From assembly GCF_900096565.1 (NCBI RefSeq), contig NZ_FMYP01000001.1, positions 92,086 to 156,085 of the forward strand: a DNA stretch of 64,000 nucleotides, in the 5' to 3' direction. The DNA is from Williamwhitmania taraxaci (GTDB lineage Bacteria; Bacteroidota; Bacteroidia; Bacteroidales; Williamwhitmaniaceae). This document shows positions 8,650 to 17,300 of this stretch, in pieces (position 1 is the stretch's first letter; every line of letters begins with the position of its first letter). Under the pieces are notes generated by a model. It was not told the DNA's origin, searched no databases, and was given only the letters and a program-made list of their open reading frames with translations. A program made the translations under genes and the position numbers.

Positions 8650-9822
8650 CTATCTGTGAATGTCAAATGTTTCAATCCGTTGCAGTGCAATTTGAAGGGT
8701 GGCTTTGTCGGCGCAGAGCGAAATGCGGATGTAGCGTTCTCCATTACTGCCAAAAACAGTCCCCGGGGTTATGAAAACCCTCGTTTGCTTCAACACCTCA
8801 TCGCAGAACGACTCCACATCGTAAACCCAATTGGGAATTCTAGCCCAAAGGAATATTCCTCCTTGACACTTAGGCGATGGTGTGCAATTGAGGGCAAGGG
8901 CGATTTTTGTTGCAATCACGTTCCTGACAGCATACTCCTTGTTGAGTGATGTATACCATTCGCTGCCAACCGCTAGTGCTGCGGTGGCTGCTTGCTGTAC
9001 CGCTAAGGGCATCCCTGAATCCATATTACTTTTGAACCGGAGAACGGCGTTAATAATATCGGACCGTCCAGCCAGTATTCCTACACGCCAACCTGCCATG
9101 TTGTGCGATTTGCTCAGGGAGTTGAGTTCAACTGCTACTTCTTTGGCCCCTTCCACTCCTAGAATGCTTAGGGGATTGTCGTTCATTATAAATGAGTAAG
9201 GATTGTCGTGACAGATTAAAATATGATGTTTTTTAGCAAATTGCACCAACTTTTCGAAAAGAGGCAAGTTTCCCTTTGCTCCGCTTGGCATGTGCGGGTA
9301 GTTGACCCACATAAGTTTTACCTTGCTTAGATCCATCAATTCAAGTTCATCAAAATCTGGCTCAAAGTCGTTGCTCTCTGTAAGGTTATAATCGACGGGA
9401 ATACCACCGGCCAATTGGGTTGCAATACTATAAGTGGGATAGCCCGGATTTGGCACAAGTACCCTATCGCTGGGATTGAGTAAGGCCATGCTTAGATGCA
9501 TAATTCCCTCTTTCGAACCAGACAGTGGTAGTATCTCATTGTCTGCATTTAGTTCCACACCTAAATGCAAATTGTACCAGTTGGAAAAAGCAATTCGCAG
9601 TGATTGAATCCCTCTGTATCCTTGGTAGCCATGGCTATTATTTTGGGCGTTAACTTCAGAAAGACGCATTTGCATTTGTGCAGGTGGGGGCATATCGGGG
9701 TTACCAATTCCAAGGTTTATCACCTCAATGCCTTGCCGCATAAGTTGCTCTATTTCTTGTAACTTGCGGGAGAAGTAGTATTCTTTAACCTCTCCTAAGC
9801 GCTGCGAAAGACTAATTTCCAT
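8650..9822 (-). CDS. Class I/II aminotransferase, probably aromatic amino acid transaminase
   Basis: A fold type I PLP enzyme of 390 residues. The PLP Lys is K238 in NSLSKSHNMAGWRVG; INLGIGNPDMPPP near residue 35, NPGYPTYS near 125 and the Asp of CHDNPYS near 206 are typical. The sequence resembles LL-diaminopimelate and aspartate aminotransferases. Its place as first structural gene of an aromatic operon, directly before tyrA, argues for making phenylalanine or tyrosine from the keto acids. Substrate cannot be fixed from sequence alone. Expression is probably governed by the tandem leader upstream. Confidence 0.88.
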   Translation of the reverse strand: MEISLSQRLGEVKEYYFSRKLQEIEQLMRQGIEVINLGIGNPDMPPPAQMQMRLSEVNAQNNSHGYQGYRGIQSLRIAFSNWYNLHLGVELNADNEILPLSGSKEGIMHLSMALLNPSDRVLVPNPGYPTYSIATQLAGGIPVDYNLTESNDFEPDFDELELMDLSKVKLMWVNYPHMPSGAKGNLPLFEKLVQFAKKHHILICHDNPYSFIMNDNPLSILGVEGAKEVAVELNSLSKSHNMAGWRVGILAGRSDIINAVLRFKSNMDSGMPLAVQQAATAALAVGSEWYTSLNKEYAVRNVIATKIALALNCTPSPKCQGGIFLWARIPNWVYDVESFCDEVLKQTRVFITPGTVFGSNGERYIRISLCADKATLQIALQRIETFDIHR

Positions 9823-9986
9823 TAGATTTTGTATTTATTATTGTTGTTTGTTGTTGATGTATCTCTTTCTGACTTTCTGTTTTTGAAGAAATTTCCGTCA
9901 TTTGGCCAAAGCCATTGGATGGTAGTGCACCTTTAAAAGATTTCGAATACATTACTGTTTGGGTTTCATAATTGACGTTTATGTTG

Positions 9987-10018
9987 AAAAAAAAAAGAGG
10001 CCCCAGTGTGGAGCCTCT
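9987..10018 (-). terminator. Attenuator 2: intrinsic terminator before the aromatic operon
   Basis: On the minus strand AGAGGCUCC (10018-10010) pairs with GGGGCCUCU (10004-9996), a 9 bp stem with one U-G pair and a loop of five. A run of about ten U follows. It starts 25 bases after the stop codon of leader peptide 2 and 165 bases before the aminotransferase start, the classic position of an attenuator. Confidence 0.85.
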
Positions 10019-10043
10019 ATATTCTATTGCATGCAATACAGTA

Positions 10044-10148
10044 TCAGCCCCTCTGGTATCCCAAGAAGTAATAGTAATAGAAGAAAAACTGGCTGCCCGA
10101 AATCAATCCGGTTTGTGCTGTTTGCTGAAACTGTATTTGTGCTGTCAT
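10044..10148 (-). CDS. Leader peptide 2, Phe/Tyr-rich (attenuator control peptide)
   Basis: A 34-codon ORF from ATG 10148 to UGA 10046-10044. It contains the run FFFYYYYFLGY at codons 21-31, and ten of 34 codons are Phe or Tyr. The remainder is low complexity and Gln/Thr-rich (for example MTAQIQFQQTAQ), as expected of a peptide whose sequence matters only for its control codons. It lies between terminator 1 and terminator 2. By analogy with pheA, his and trp leaders of enterobacteria, ribosome stalling on the Phe/Tyr run would favour an antiterminator and let RNA polymerase reach the operon. Function is inferred from layout. Confidence 0.85.
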   Translation of the reverse strand: MTAQIQFQQTAQTGLISGSQFFFYYYYFLGYQRG

Positions 10149-10158
10149 GGGTTTAAAA

Positions 10159-10185
10159 TAAAAAAGCCCCGATCTCTCGGGGCTT
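10159..10185 (-). terminator. Attenuator 1: intrinsic terminator after leader peptide 1
   Basis: Minus-strand AAGCCCCG (10185-10178) pairs with CGGGGCUU (10171-10164), an 8 bp stem with a six-base loop, followed by UUUUUUAUUUU. It starts 36 bases after the stop of leader peptide 1 and ends 10 bases before the start of leader peptide 2. Its 5' arm can pair instead with GGGGUUUG (10241-10234) near the end of leader ORF 1, giving a plausible antiterminator of 8 bp with one G-U. Confidence 0.85.
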
Positions 10186-10221
10186 GTGCTATTTGGTTTT
10201 AATAACTTCGTTGTTGTTATA

Positions 10222-10299
10222 CTATACCACTGCCAAACCCCTCCTCTTGCTAAAGAAGTAGTAATAATAGTTGGCGTAAAATGAATTGTGGTTAAGCAT
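10222..10299 (-). CDS. Leader peptide 1, Phe/Tyr-rich (attenuator control peptide)
   Basis: A 25-codon ORF from ATG 10299 to UAG 10224-10222, preceded by a purine-rich stretch. It begins MLNHNSFYAN and continues with YYYYFF at codons 11-16, then SKRRGLAVV. Eight of 25 codons are Phe or Tyr. It is the first translated unit after rpe on the minus strand and is followed by terminator 1. Together with leader 2 it forms a serial pair. The two ORFs share a similar codon run and a purine-rich AGAGG(A)GGGG segment soon after it, which suggests duplication. Confidence 0.85.
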   Translation of the reverse strand: MLNHNSFYANYYYYFFSKRRGLAVV

Positions 10300-10385
10300 T
10301 TTCTTTTCTCTTTTTATCAATGCAATGATAGGCATAATTTTAATACACAATACATACAGCATAAATAATTGTCCTCTGCAAGTAT

Positions 10386-11036
10386 TTATGCGTTTTTTAG
10401 TCCGGCAATAGCCTCTTCCGGATTACTTGCTTTAAATACCGCATTGCCTGCCACTAAAGCATTAGCGCCTGCAGCATATAACCTTGCCGCGTTTGTGAGG
10501 TCAACGCCGCCATCTACCTGAATTATCAGATTTTGGTTCTTTTTTTCAGCCATTTCGCGAAGCCTAGAAATTTTAGAATAGCTGTTCTCTATGAATTTTT
10601 GACCTCCAAAGCCAGGGTTTACCGACATAATCAAAACCATATCGGCCTCGGCAACAATATCTTCTAAAAGAGATACCGCAGTATGCGGATTAAGTGAAAT
10701 ACCTGCCTTCATTCCGAGCAGCTTAATGCGCTGAAGGGTTCGGTGCAGGTGAGTGCATGCCTCAATATGAACGGTAAGAATATCGGCTCCGGCCTCCTTA
10801 AACCGTTCTAAATATCGGTCGGGATCCACAATCATAAGATGAACATCCAGCGGCTTTTGCGCCATTCTTTTTACCTGTTCAATAATTGGGAAGCCAAACG
10901 ACATATTGGGCACAAACTGGCCATCCATAATATCGCAGTGAAACCAATCGGCGTTGCTGCGGTTAATCATTTCTATGTCTCGGTTTAGGTTTCCGAAATC
11001 GGCCGATAGGAGCGAAGGGGCAATTATCCTTTCCAT
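10386..11036 (-). CDS. rpe: Ribulose-phosphate 3-epimerase
   Basis: It interconverts ribulose-5-phosphate and xylulose-5-phosphate in the pentose phosphate pathway, which also supplies the erythrose-4-phosphate used by the DAHP synthase in the next operon. APSLLSADFGN at the N-terminus, FHCDIMDGQFVPNMSFG with the metal His and Asp, DVHLMI, MSVNPGFGGQKF and QVDGGV are all present. The ATG at 11036 gives 216 residues starting MERIIAPS, the usual family start; a longer frame would need TTG. No terminator lies between rpe and leader 1, so some transcripts may enter the leader. Confidence 0.95.
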   Translation of the reverse strand: MERIIAPSLLSADFGNLNRDIEMINRSNADWFHCDIMDGQFVPNMSFGFPIIEQVKRMAQKPLDVHLMIVDPDRYLERFKEAGADILTVHIEACTHLHRTLQRIKLLGMKAGISLNPHTAVSLLEDIVAEADMVLIMSVNPGFGGQKFIENSYSKISRLREMAEKKNQNLIIQVDGGVDLTNAARLYAAGANALVAGNAVFKASNPEEAIAGLKNA

Positions 11037-11070
11037 TGTATTACTTTTTTGCAAAGCTAGCAGAAAAAGA

Positions 11071-11094
11071 GAAATCCCCCAAGTGGAGGATTTC
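11071..11094 (-). terminator. Terminator after rpoD
   Basis: Minus-strand GAAAUCC (11094-11088) pairs with GGAUUUC (11077-11071), with two further G-C pairs near the loop, followed by a U-rich stretch (UCUUUUUC). It begins 8 bases after the rpoD stop codon. Confidence 0.7.
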
Positions 11095-11101
11095 TTATTC
11101 T

Positions 11102-11965
11102 TTATCCAAGGTATGTTTTCAATATTTTACTTCGGGTGACATGCTTAAGCCGCTTAATAGCTTTCTCCTTAATTTGGCGAACACGCTCGCGAGTGAGGTC
11201 CAATTCCAGTGCAATCTCTTCCAAGTTATGTGCAGGCGTTCCGCTTAAACCATAATAGAGTCGTAGTATTGTCGACTCTCTTTCGGTAAGAGTTGAAAGG
11301 GCGCGCTCAATTTCTTTGCGCAGGGAATCATTAAGTAGTCCTTTGTCCGGGCTAGGAGTATCGGTATTGAGTAACACGTCATACATGCTGCCCTCATCAT
11401 CGTAGGTAATCGGAGCGTCCATTGAAATGTGCCTGGATGAACTTTTCATTGCCTCTTTCACATCTTCAGGAGCAATTTCGAGTACGTCGGCTAGCTCTTC
11501 AATGGTTGGTTCGCGCTCGTAAAGTTGCTCTAGTTCAGCAAAGGCCTTGTTGATTTTGTTTATGCTTCCAATCTTGTTCAGGGGAAGCCTGACAATTCTG
11601 GCTTGTTCGGCCAATGCCTGTAGGATCGATTGGCGTATCCACCATACGGCATAAGAGATGAATTTAAAACCACGAGTTTCGTCAAAACGTTGTGCTGCCT
11701 TTATAAGGCCTAGGTTTCCTTCGTTAATAAGGTCGGGCAAACTTAAACCTTGATTTTGGTACTGTTTGGAAACTGAAACTACAAAGCGGAGATTTGCCTT
11801 GATGAGTCGATTTAGCGCAATGGCATCACCTTGCTTTATGCGCCTTGCTAGGTTTACTTCCTCCTCAGTTGTGAGTAAATCAACCTTGCCTATCTCATGC
11901 AGGTATTTGTCCAGCGAGGGAGTTTCTCTGTTAGTAACTTGCTTAATAATTTTAAGCTGTCTCAT
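11102..11965 (-). CDS. rpoD: Primary sigma factor (sigma-70 / sigma-ABfr type)
   Basis: It directs RNA polymerase to housekeeping promoters, which in Bacteroidota have TTTG at -33 and TAnnTTTG at -7. The start MRQLKIIKQ at 11965 matches the conserved N-terminus of Bacteroidota RpoD; a longer frame adds 25 unlikely residues. Region 1.2 ([10 protein letters not shown]), region 2 ([13 protein letters not shown] through [14 protein letters not shown]), region 3 and region 4 ([27 protein letters not shown]) are in order. At 287 residues it lacks region 1.1 and the non-conserved insert of enterobacterial sigma-70, as is normal in this phylum. Confidence 0.96.
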   Translation of the reverse strand: MRQLKIIKQVTNRETPSLDKYLHEIGKVDLLTTEEEVNLARRIKQGDAIALNRLIKANLRFVVSVSKQYQNQGLSLPDLINEGNLGLIKAAQRFDETRGFKFISYAVWWIRQSILQALAEQARIVRLPLNKIGSINKINKAFAELEQLYEREPTIEELADVLEIAPEDVKEAMKSSSRHISMDAPITYDDEGSMYDVLLNTDTPSPDKGLLNDSLRKEIERALSTLTERESTILRLYYGLSGTPAHNLEEIALELDLTRERVRQIKEKAIKRLKHVTRSKILKTYLG

Positions 11966-12262
11966 GAAGTGCAGGTTCGGGGTTGGGTCAAAAATAGGTT
12001 TCTTGAAGCTTTGAAAGTAGTAAAAGATTATGAAAAACAAAGAATAGTTTATTTTTCGATGTTATTCAGCAATTATTTTTAAAAAAATGTGCACACATAT
12101 GTATCAGCTGAAATAAAATGTGTAATATTGCGCGTTATTCAAGGTATTGTATTCATTTCTTTGAGGCAACCCCCTCACTTACAATCCCACATAAAGATTA
12201 CTCCTTTTATTTTTCAATTGTTTACATCTCATTATTAGTATTTACCAATCTCCATCAAACTT

Positions 12263-14095
12263 ATGTATGATATTCTGGAGCTGAATAAGAAGCTTCTTCC
12301 CGAATTGCGGGAAATTGCCAAGACATTGAATATTAAGAGAATAGAGTCCCTTAAAAAGCAAGAACTTATTTACCGTGTGTTAGACGCTCAAGCCGTTCTT
12401 GACGTAAATATAAAGGATACAAAAAAGAAGGAAGAACCCGTTCGTAGGTTCGAACCCAACAAAGAAATTCGAAAAGTAGTAGTTAAGAAGGAACTTACTC
12501 CTCGGAAAGAAGAGGAAAAAATAGTTCTTAAAACGGAGCCTACTCCAATAGTTGAAGCCCAAAAGGCAGAAGTTGAACCGGAGGCCGCACCCGTAGTTGA
12601 AAAGAAAGAAATTAGAAGGGTAGTTTTACCTGCCGATAGAGTTCCCAAGGAAAACCCCAGAAATCTTGATATTAACTCACGCGAGCGTAAACGTTTCAAA
12701 CGCAAGGACGGTCCTGAAGCAAGGGTTTGGGGCGAAAACAGACCAAGGGTTGAGGATACTAGCGCGATCGATCTCAACGCTGATATTATAGAAGAATCTG
12801 AGGTTGTGGAATTGGACGAGGCTCCAGTAGCTCTACCAACCTCTGCAACCGATATTGAGCAGGAAAATCAAGTGCCCGCAGCACCGGCACAACGCAGCCT
12901 GCAAGAACCTAGAAATCTCCAACCAAACGTAGTAAGAAAGCAGATCCCAGAAAAGAAGTTCGAACGCTTCGATTTTGATGGAATAATCAATGCAACAGGC
13001 GTTTTGGAGATAATGCCCGATGGATACGGTTTTTTGCGTTCTTCCGATTACAACTACCTTAGCTCACCCGACGACGTTTATGTTTCTCAATCCCAGATCA
13101 AACTCTTTGGGCTAAAAACAGGTGATACCGTTACCGGTAGCATACGTCCTCCACGCGAAGGTGAAAAATATTTCCCTTTAATTAAGGTTATCGAAATTAA
13201 CGGACGCGATCCGGAATATATCCGCGACAGGGTTCCTTTTGATTACCTAACGCCCTTATTTCCAAACGAGAAGTTTGATATTACCGGAAAGGGCAATAAA
13301 GATTTATCGGCACGTATCGTCGACCTATTTGCTCCAATTGGAAAAGGACAGCGCGGCTTGATCGTTGCACAGCCAAAGACCGGTAAAACGATGTTGCTGA
13401 AAGCTATTGCCAATGCAATTGCCGAAAACCATCCTGAGGTTTACATGATTGTGCTGCTCATAGACGAACGCCCCGAAGAAGTTACCGATATGGCCCGCAG
13501 CGTTAAGGCTGAGGTTATCGCCTCTACTTTCGATGAGCCTGCCGACCGTCATGTTCGTGTGGCCAATATTGTGCTTGAAAAGGCAAAACGTTTGGTTGAG
13601 TGTGGTCACGATGTGGTTATCCTACTCGATTCTATTACCCGTTTAGCTCGTGCCTATAATACGGTTCAGCCTGCATCGGGTAAGGTTCTTTCGGGAGGTG
13701 TTGATGCTAATGCACTACAGAAACCAAAGCGTTTCTTTGGTGCTGCGCGAAATATCGAGAATGGTGGTTCTCTTACCATTTTGGCTACTGCTCTTACCGA
13801 AACCGGATCGAAGATGGACGAGGTTATTTTCGAAGAATTCAAGGGCACAGGCAACATGGAACTTCAACTCGATCGTAAGCTCTCCAACAAGCGAGTTTAC
13901 CCCGCGGTTGATATTACTGCATCTAGCACACGTCGCGATGACCTTCTCACCGATAAGGATGTGCTCCGTAGGATTTGGATACTCCGCAACTATCTTACCG
14001 ATATGAACTCGGTTGAGGCCATGGAGTTCTTGCGCGACAGGTTGGTTAAAACCCAATCGAATGATGAGTTCCTTATCTCCATGAACAGTGATTAA
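12263..14095 (+). CDS. rho: Transcription termination factor Rho with long charged insert
   Basis: A hexameric RNA helicase that ends transcription. Residues 1-45 form the Rho N-terminal helical domain ([19 protein letters not shown]). Residues about 50-235 are a Lys/Glu/Pro-rich region predicted to be disordered. The RNA-binding cold-shock fold follows ([15 protein letters not shown]), then the ATPase core with Walker A AQPKTGKT at about 369-376, Walker [17 protein letters not shown], and the Q/R-loop regions. Length 610 against about 420 in Escherichia coli is due to the insert, which other Bacteroidota Rho proteins also have. It is transcribed divergently from rpoD. Confidence 0.97.
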   Translation: MYDILELNKKLLPELREIAKTLNIKRIESLKKQELIYRVLDAQAVLDVNIKDTKKKEEPVRRFEPNKEIRKVVVKKELTPRKEEEKIVLKTEPTPIVEAQKAEVEPEAAPVVEKKEIRRVVLPADRVPKENPRNLDINSRERKRFKRKDGPEARVWGENRPRVEDTSAIDLNADIIEESEVVELDEAPVALPTSATDIEQENQVPAAPAQRSLQEPRNLQPNVVRKQIPEKKFERFDFDGIINATGVLEIMPDGYGFLRSSDYNYLSSPDDVYVSQSQIKLFGLKTGDTVTGSIRPPREGEKYFPLIKVIEINGRDPEYIRDRVPFDYLTPLFPNEKFDITGKGNKDLSARIVDLFAPIGKGQRGLIVAQPKTGKTMLLKAIANAIAENHPEVYMIVLLIDERPEEVTDMARSVKAEVIASTFDEPADRHVRVANIVLEKAKRLVECGHDVVILLDSITRLARAYNTVQPASGKVLSGGVDANALQKPKRFFGAARNIENGGSLTILATALTETGSKMDEVIFEEFKGTGNMELQLDRKLSNKRVYPAVDITASSTRRDDLLTDKDVLRRIWILRNYLTDMNSVEAMEFLRDRLVKTQSNDEFLISMNSD

Positions 14096-14117
14096 TCTCT
14101 ATCTTTCTTAATAGAAA

Positions 14118-14151
14118 AAATTAATGCGGCTCTGTGCCGCATTAATTTTTA
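14118..14151 (+). terminator. Terminator after rho
   Basis: AUUAAUGCGGC (14120-14130) pairs with GCCGCAUUAAU (14136-14146) around a five-base loop, followed by five U. It lies 24 bases after the rho stop. Confidence 0.85.
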
Positions 14152-14289
14152 GTGTTAGTCTCTACTTATACCAAAGCGCAATCGATAGCAATGGGGGATA
14201 CTGTTTTTCCTTTATTTGAAATGGGAATGAATAAGGTCTTGAATTGAAGAAGTTGCTCAAAAACATATGGTGAATTTTTCAATTTGTGC

Positions 14290-14297
14290 TAACTTTG
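14290..14297 (+). promoter_or_regulatory. Putative -7 element upstream of nifJ
   Basis: TAACTTTG matches TAnnTTTG and lies 50 bases before the nifJ start. I find no good -33 element at the usual distance. Confidence 0.4.
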
Positions 14298-14347
14298 AGT
14301 GTTTTTTTTGATGGCACGATTTCTACTTAATAAACAACTATATCACA

Positions 14348-17300
14348 ATGGCAAAAAGCAAGAAGTTTATTACCTGCGACGGTAATTATGCTGCGGCCCA
14401 CATCGCTTACATGTTTAGCGAAGTTGCGGCAATTTATCCGATCACCCCATCTTCAACTATGGCTGAACATGTTGACGAGTGGGCAGCTTTTGGTAGGAAA
14501 AATATCTTCGGACAACCGGTTAGAGTTATAGAAATGCAAAGTGAAGCAGGTGCCGCTGGGGCTCTTCACGGATCTCTTCAATCGGGAGCTCTTACCACCA
14601 CCTTTACTGCTTCACAGGGACTTCTCCTGATGATTCCTAACATGTATAAGATCGCCGGCGAACTGCTTCCTGGTGTATTCCATGTTACTGCCCGTAGCCT
14701 TGCTGCTCAGGCACTCTCCATTTTTGGTGATCATAGCGACGTAATGTCCACCCGTCAAACTGGCTTTGCAATGCTCGCTACCAGCAGTGTTCAAGAGGTT
14801 ATGGATTTGGCTGCAGTAGCTCACCTTGCTTCTATTAAGAGCCGTATTCCTTTTATGCACTTCTTCGATGGTTTTAGGACTTCACACGAAATCCAAAAGA
14901 TCGAAGCTCTCGACATGGAAGAACTTGCAGGTCTACTCGATCAAAAGGCACTTCAGGCATTCCGCGACGGTGCGCTTAATCCAGAGCATCCCGTAACTCG
15001 TGGTACTGCTCAGAATCCTGATATCTACTTCCAGTCACGCGAGGCTGCTAACTCATTCTATGATGCAATCCCCGAATTGGTTGAGGATTACATGAAGCAG
15101 TTAAGCAAAATTACAGGTCGTGAGTACAACCTCTTCGATTACTATGGCGATCCAAATGCTGAGCACGTAGTTGTCGCTATGGGTTCTGTTTGTGACACCT
15201 TGAAGGAAGTTGTTGATTATCTAAATAAAAAGGGCCAGAAGGTTGGTGTTGTTAATGTTCACCTATACCGTCCATTCTCGGCTAAGCACTTCTTTAAAGC
15301 ATTCCCTAAATCGGCTAAGGTTATCACGGTGCTTGATCGCACTAAGGAACCTGGTGCCAATGGCGATCCTCTATACCTTGACGTCCGTGATTTGTTCTAC
15401 GGAAAAGATAAGGCTCCAGTAATTGTTGGTGGCCGCTACGGATTAAGCTCAAAGGATACCACCCCTGCTCAGATGGTTGCTGTTTTTGAAAACATGAAAA
15501 TGGCTGAACCAAAGAATCAGTTTACCGTTGGTATCACAGACGATGTAACCTTTAGGTCAATCCCTGTTGGTGCTGAGATCAACCTTGGTTCAAAGGGAAC
15601 TTTCCAAGCTAAGTTTTACGGATTGGGTTCCGATGGAACGGTTGGTGCTAACAAGAATTCCATTAAGATTATTGGTGACAACACCGACAAGTATGCACAA
15701 GCTTACTTTGCATACGACTCCAAAAAATCGGGTGGCATTACAGTGTCTCACCTTCGTTTTGGCGATGAGCCTATTCGTTCACCCTACTTGGTAAATACGC
15801 CTGACTTTGTCGCCTGCCACGTTCCTGCTTACCTTAATAAGTACAACATGCTTAAGGGTATTCGCAAGGGAGGTACTTTCCTTCTTAACAGCACTTGGAG
15901 TGTTGAGGAAACCAAAGCCAAACTACCCAATAGCGTTAAGAAACAACTTGCAGAGCAAGAGGTTAACTTCTATATCATCAATGCAACCGCCATTGCCGAA
16001 GAACTAGGACTTGGCACGCGCACCAACACCATTATGCAGAGTGCATTCTTTACGATTGCCGAAGTAATTCCTGCCGATGCAGCAATTAAGAGCATGAAGA
16101 AAGCTATTGACAAAGACTTTGGTCGTAAGGGCGAAGAAGTTGTTAAAATGAACTATGCTGCTGTCGATCGTGGTGCTGCTGTTACTAAGGTTGCAGTTCC
16201 TGCGGAATGGGCTAAACTCGGTGCTGATGTTCATACGGCTCGCTTAAATGCTCCTGCATTTATTAGCGAAATGGCCGATCCTATTAATAACCTTAAGGGC
16301 GATGATCTTCCTGTAAGCGCATTTACCGGACGTGAAGATGGTACATTCCCATCGGGAACAACGGCTTACGAAAAGCGCGGTATTGCCGTTACTGTTCCTG
16401 AGTGGATTGGCGAAAACTGTATTCAGTGTAACCAGTGCTCTTATGTATGCCCCCACGCTGTAATTCGTCCATTCGTTCTTACCGAGGATGAAGTGAAGAA
16501 TGCACCTGCAGGGACTAAGGTGGTTAAGGGTAATGGAGGTATTAAGGATTATTCCTTTAGAATGCAAATTAGCCCATTGGATTGTACCGGTTGCGGCAAC
16601 TGCGTTGATGTTTGTCCTGCACCAAAGAAGGCTCTGGAAATGAGACCGCTTGAAAGTCAGTTGGTAGAGGATGCCCGTTGGGATTACATGCACAGCAAGG
16701 TTGGCTACAAGGATACCATTCTGGATAAAAGCAAAAGCGTTAAGAATAGCCAATTTGCTCAACCTTTATTTGAGTTTTCAGGTGCTTGCGCAGGTTGTGG
16801 TGAAACACCATACATTAAGGCTATTACACAACTCTTTGGTGATCGAATGATGGTTGCCAATGCAACTGGATGCTCCTCTATTTACGGTGGTTCAGCGCCA
16901 GCTACTCCATATTGCGCGAACAAAGATGGTAAGGGTGTTGCTTGGGCAAACTCACTCTTTGAAGACAATGCTGAGTATGGTTTAGGAATGGTTACCGGTG
17001 TTGAAAACCAACGCACCCGTCTGGCCTCAATTATGACCGAGGCTATGAACGGTGGAATGAGCGCTGAAACAAAGGCCGCAATGCAAGAGTGGATCGCATC
17101 TAAGGCCAATGCAGAGAAATCAAAGATTGCTTCTGCTGCACTTATTGCGCTTCTCGAAAGAGAAAAGGATGCCGTTGCAAAGCAAATTCTTGACCTTAAG
17201 CAATACCTGATAAAGAAATCGCAATGGGTATTCGGTGGTGATGGTTGGGCATACGATATTGGATATGGTGGACTCGATCACGTGCTTGCATCAGGTGAGG

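Noticed and set aside
9812-10036. 74-codon minus-strand ORF before the aminotransferase gene, and its shorter form from ATG 9952
   Set aside because: The long form reads through attenuator terminator 2, has no domain, and ends 11 bases inside the aminotransferase gene. The 46-codon form has no distinctive codon run. It could be translated, but I cannot support it.
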